27,274 nucleotides of DNA, from IMG/VR virus record IMGVR_UViG_3300025127_000208, positions 1 to 27,274 of that record, one strand, 5' to 3'. Below the pieces are notes generated by a model that saw only the letters and a program-made list of their open reading frames with translations, had not been told where the DNA came from and made no database searches. The stretch is from a virus. Shown piece after piece: positions 25,801 to 27,274 of the stretch (its first letter is position 1; each line of letters starts with the position of its first letter). Position numbers and translations under genes: made by a program.

Positions 25801-27274
25801 TATCTTCTTCCTCCTGGGGTAAATTCTAATTGAAATCCTTTAACTGAAAATGAGTCTGCACTATTTTGATCATCTATCTGTAGTGCTACTGCAAATCCAG
25901 ATCCTTCTACTGTTTGTCTTACTAATGGAACACCTGAGGCATCATACAATGAACTGCCATAACTTGCTGCTCCATATTGTCCAGCACCACCTACACTAGG
26001 CAATGCTATCTTTTCTGGTTGTGGACTATTCTGGTCATCATAATTATATCTAAGAGCTAAGTTTGCATCAATAGATGTTCCCTCACCTTCATAGTTTAGA
26101 TTAACTCTTTGCATGTATTTTCTAATACCTGGATCTCCCATTACCATATCTGGTGATCTATACACTGCTTGAATAGTAGTTGTAGTTGATCCTGTTGCAA
26201 AAGTATTACCAGTTTCCATTTTATAGATGAATCCATCATAACCACCAAATACTTGTGTTTCAACAGCACTAATAAAATCTGAATCTGTGCATGCTGGTTT
26301 AATACCTACCATATCTGCATATTCAAATCCAATAGATCTAGTATTTGGATTATTTTTTAATACACCTATAATTCCTTTTGATGATAGTTGTCCTCTTGCT
26401 GTAACTGGATAAAATAATCTATATTGTGATTTATCTCTTATAACTAAAGAACTTATTCTATCTAATGTTATATCATCAATTCTAGATTGTATCTGTCTAG
26501 ATATAGATCCTAGTTCAACGTCACCAATTCTTGCCGTACCTGCGATAGTTCTTAAACCATCAGGTGCTAAAAATATAACATCACCACCAATCTCTTGAAT
26601 ACTACCACCATCTCTACATCCAATATTTCTTGTAACTTCTTGCACTGCAAATGTACTAGATGATGTTCCCGTTAGTTTATATATTCTATCTTCGCAGAAT
26701 ATAATTAATTCATTCCTAAATACTTTTAATCCAACAACAGTAGAGTCAACTTTAAATGAACCTGCACCACTAGCAGTCGTAAAATTATCCTCTTCAAATG
26801 GTACACTAAATATAACTTCTTGTGAATTAGTTGCACCAGCATAAAACATATGATTTTGAAATGCTTTTACAAATTTAGGATTGCTTGGAGCTGTACCACC
26901 ACCTGTTGCATTTACAACATCAACTGCAAAACTAGAATTAATTATCTGTGCGGGTGAGTGTCCTGTAGCAATAACTAATTTATCCGTACCATTAAAATTA
27001 AATTTTTCAAAGTCATATGCTCTAGTGGATGTACCTAATCCAGTTGTTAGAGTTGTAAAACTACCTGATGTAGTTCCTCTATGAATGTCACCACCTCTAG
27101 CAGCTATAATCTGACCATTAAATATTATAGAACAATCAACAGTTAAGCTACTATTACTAGATCCCTGTGGCACTATAGTGCTATTATATAATGCTGTTCC
27201 ACTAACACGTCTATATCCACCTTTTATATCAGGTTCAAAGTTTTGTAGTATAAGAGCTTCACCAGGAGACATAG
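25800..27274 (-). CDS. Tail nozzle / stabilisation-like protein, N-terminus beyond the window
   Basis: The frame is open to the right edge, so the first Met at 27272 is probably internal; the start MSPGEALILQNFEPDIKGGY has the form of an interior 'SPGEAL.L.NF.PD..GGYR...G' element of such proteins. At least 490 residues remain. The middle has repeated beta-blade-like strands (FVKAFQNHMFYAG, LIIFCEDRIYKLTG, GGDVIFLAPDGLRTI), suggesting a beta-propeller like that of podovirus nozzle or stabilisation proteins. The C-terminus is beta-rich and ends FTPGGRR. It overlaps the fibre gene start by one base. Confidence 0.65.
   Translation of the reverse strand, partial: MSPGEALILQNFEPDIKGGYRRVSGTALYNSTIVPQGSSNSSLTVDCSIIFNGQIIAARGGDIHRGTTSGSFTTLTTGLGTSTRAYDFEKFNFNGTDKLVIATGHSPAQIINSSFAVDVVNATGGGTAPSNPKFVKAFQNHMFYAGATNSQEVIFSVPFEEDNFTTASGAGSFKVDSTVVGLKVFRNELIIFCEDRIYKLTGTSSSTFAVQEVTRNIGCRDGGSIQEIGGDVIFLAPDGLRTIAGTARIGDVELGSISRQIQSRIDDITLDRISSLVIRDKSQYRLFYPVTARGQLSSKGIIGVLKNNPNTRSIGFEYADMVGIKPACTDSDFISAVETQVFGGYDGFIYKMETGNTFATGSTTTTIQAVYRSPDMVMGDPGIRKYMQRVNLNYEGEGTSIDANLALRYNYDDQNSPQPEKIALPSVGGAGQYGAASYGSSLYDASGVPLVRQTVEGSGFAVALQIDDQNSADSFSVKGFQLEFTPGGRR

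Noticed and set aside
1-27274. tRNA genes, attachment site or integrase
   Set aside because: No cloverleaf-like sequence, integrase or excisionase was recognised. An attachment site could not be excluded by eye, but nothing supports one.

Overview
The window is a piece of a tailed-phage genome, AT-rich throughout, most likely from a short-tailed marine phage of the type that infects SAR11-like or other low-GC marine Alphaproteobacteria. That assignment is an inference from base composition, the very tight packing, the gene content and the 'MPYIG...' type tail-fibre N-termini. No integrase, tRNA, transposase, CRISPR array or rRNA was seen, and no DNA polymerase, terminase, portal or capsid gene lies inside the window. 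The DNA appears to be one continuous phage segment that enters in the early/replication module and leaves in the tail module.

Left arm, 1-4570, plus strand. A strong sigma-70-type promoter (236-264) drives a run of about a dozen overlapping early genes. They encode a 285-aa protein with an acidic C-terminus (possibly a single-strand DNA binder), a Cas4/RecB-like PD-(D/E)XK nuclease with four cysteines, a calcineurin-like metallophosphoesterase, a DUF3310/SaV-like protein and several small unknowns. The arm ends at 4548-4627 in two adjacent hairpins. One is followed by a T-tract in the plus direction, the other in the minus direction, so the converging operons are both terminated there.

Right arm, 27274-4626, minus strand, read right to left. 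First come the tail and adsorption genes: a nozzle/stabilisation-like protein cut by the window edge, a 601-aa repeat-bearing fibre, and a second sigma-70-like promoter (23961-23988) that shares the ten bases TTGACTTTTA with the early promoter. Next is the adsorption cassette: a 121-aa structural protein, a 326-aa fibre, three paralogous fibre-like proteins, a C1q-like fibre with a small chaperone-like gene, three more paralogues and a second chaperone-like gene. The two sets of three paralogues occur in the same subtype order. This looks like a duplicated three-gene block in which the N-terminus follows the block and the C-terminal domain follows the position in the block.

Then come five virion or probable internal virion genes (17068-9711), including a 1243-aa ejection-type protein. 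The lysis region follows (9711-7447): an XhlA-like membrane protein, a T7-lysozyme-like amidase, a two-helix holin-like protein, a 25-aa amphipathic peptide, short exported cysteine-containing proteins and a spanin-like protein. Last is a chain of nine small genes (6700-5149), almost all very basic and overlapping end to start, closing with a glucosaminidase-type lysin with an N-terminal membrane segment. Many junctions are TAATG or ATGA/GTGA overlaps, so translational coupling is probably the rule. About ten of the genes listed are shorter than 60 codons and were found by reading the gaps by hand.
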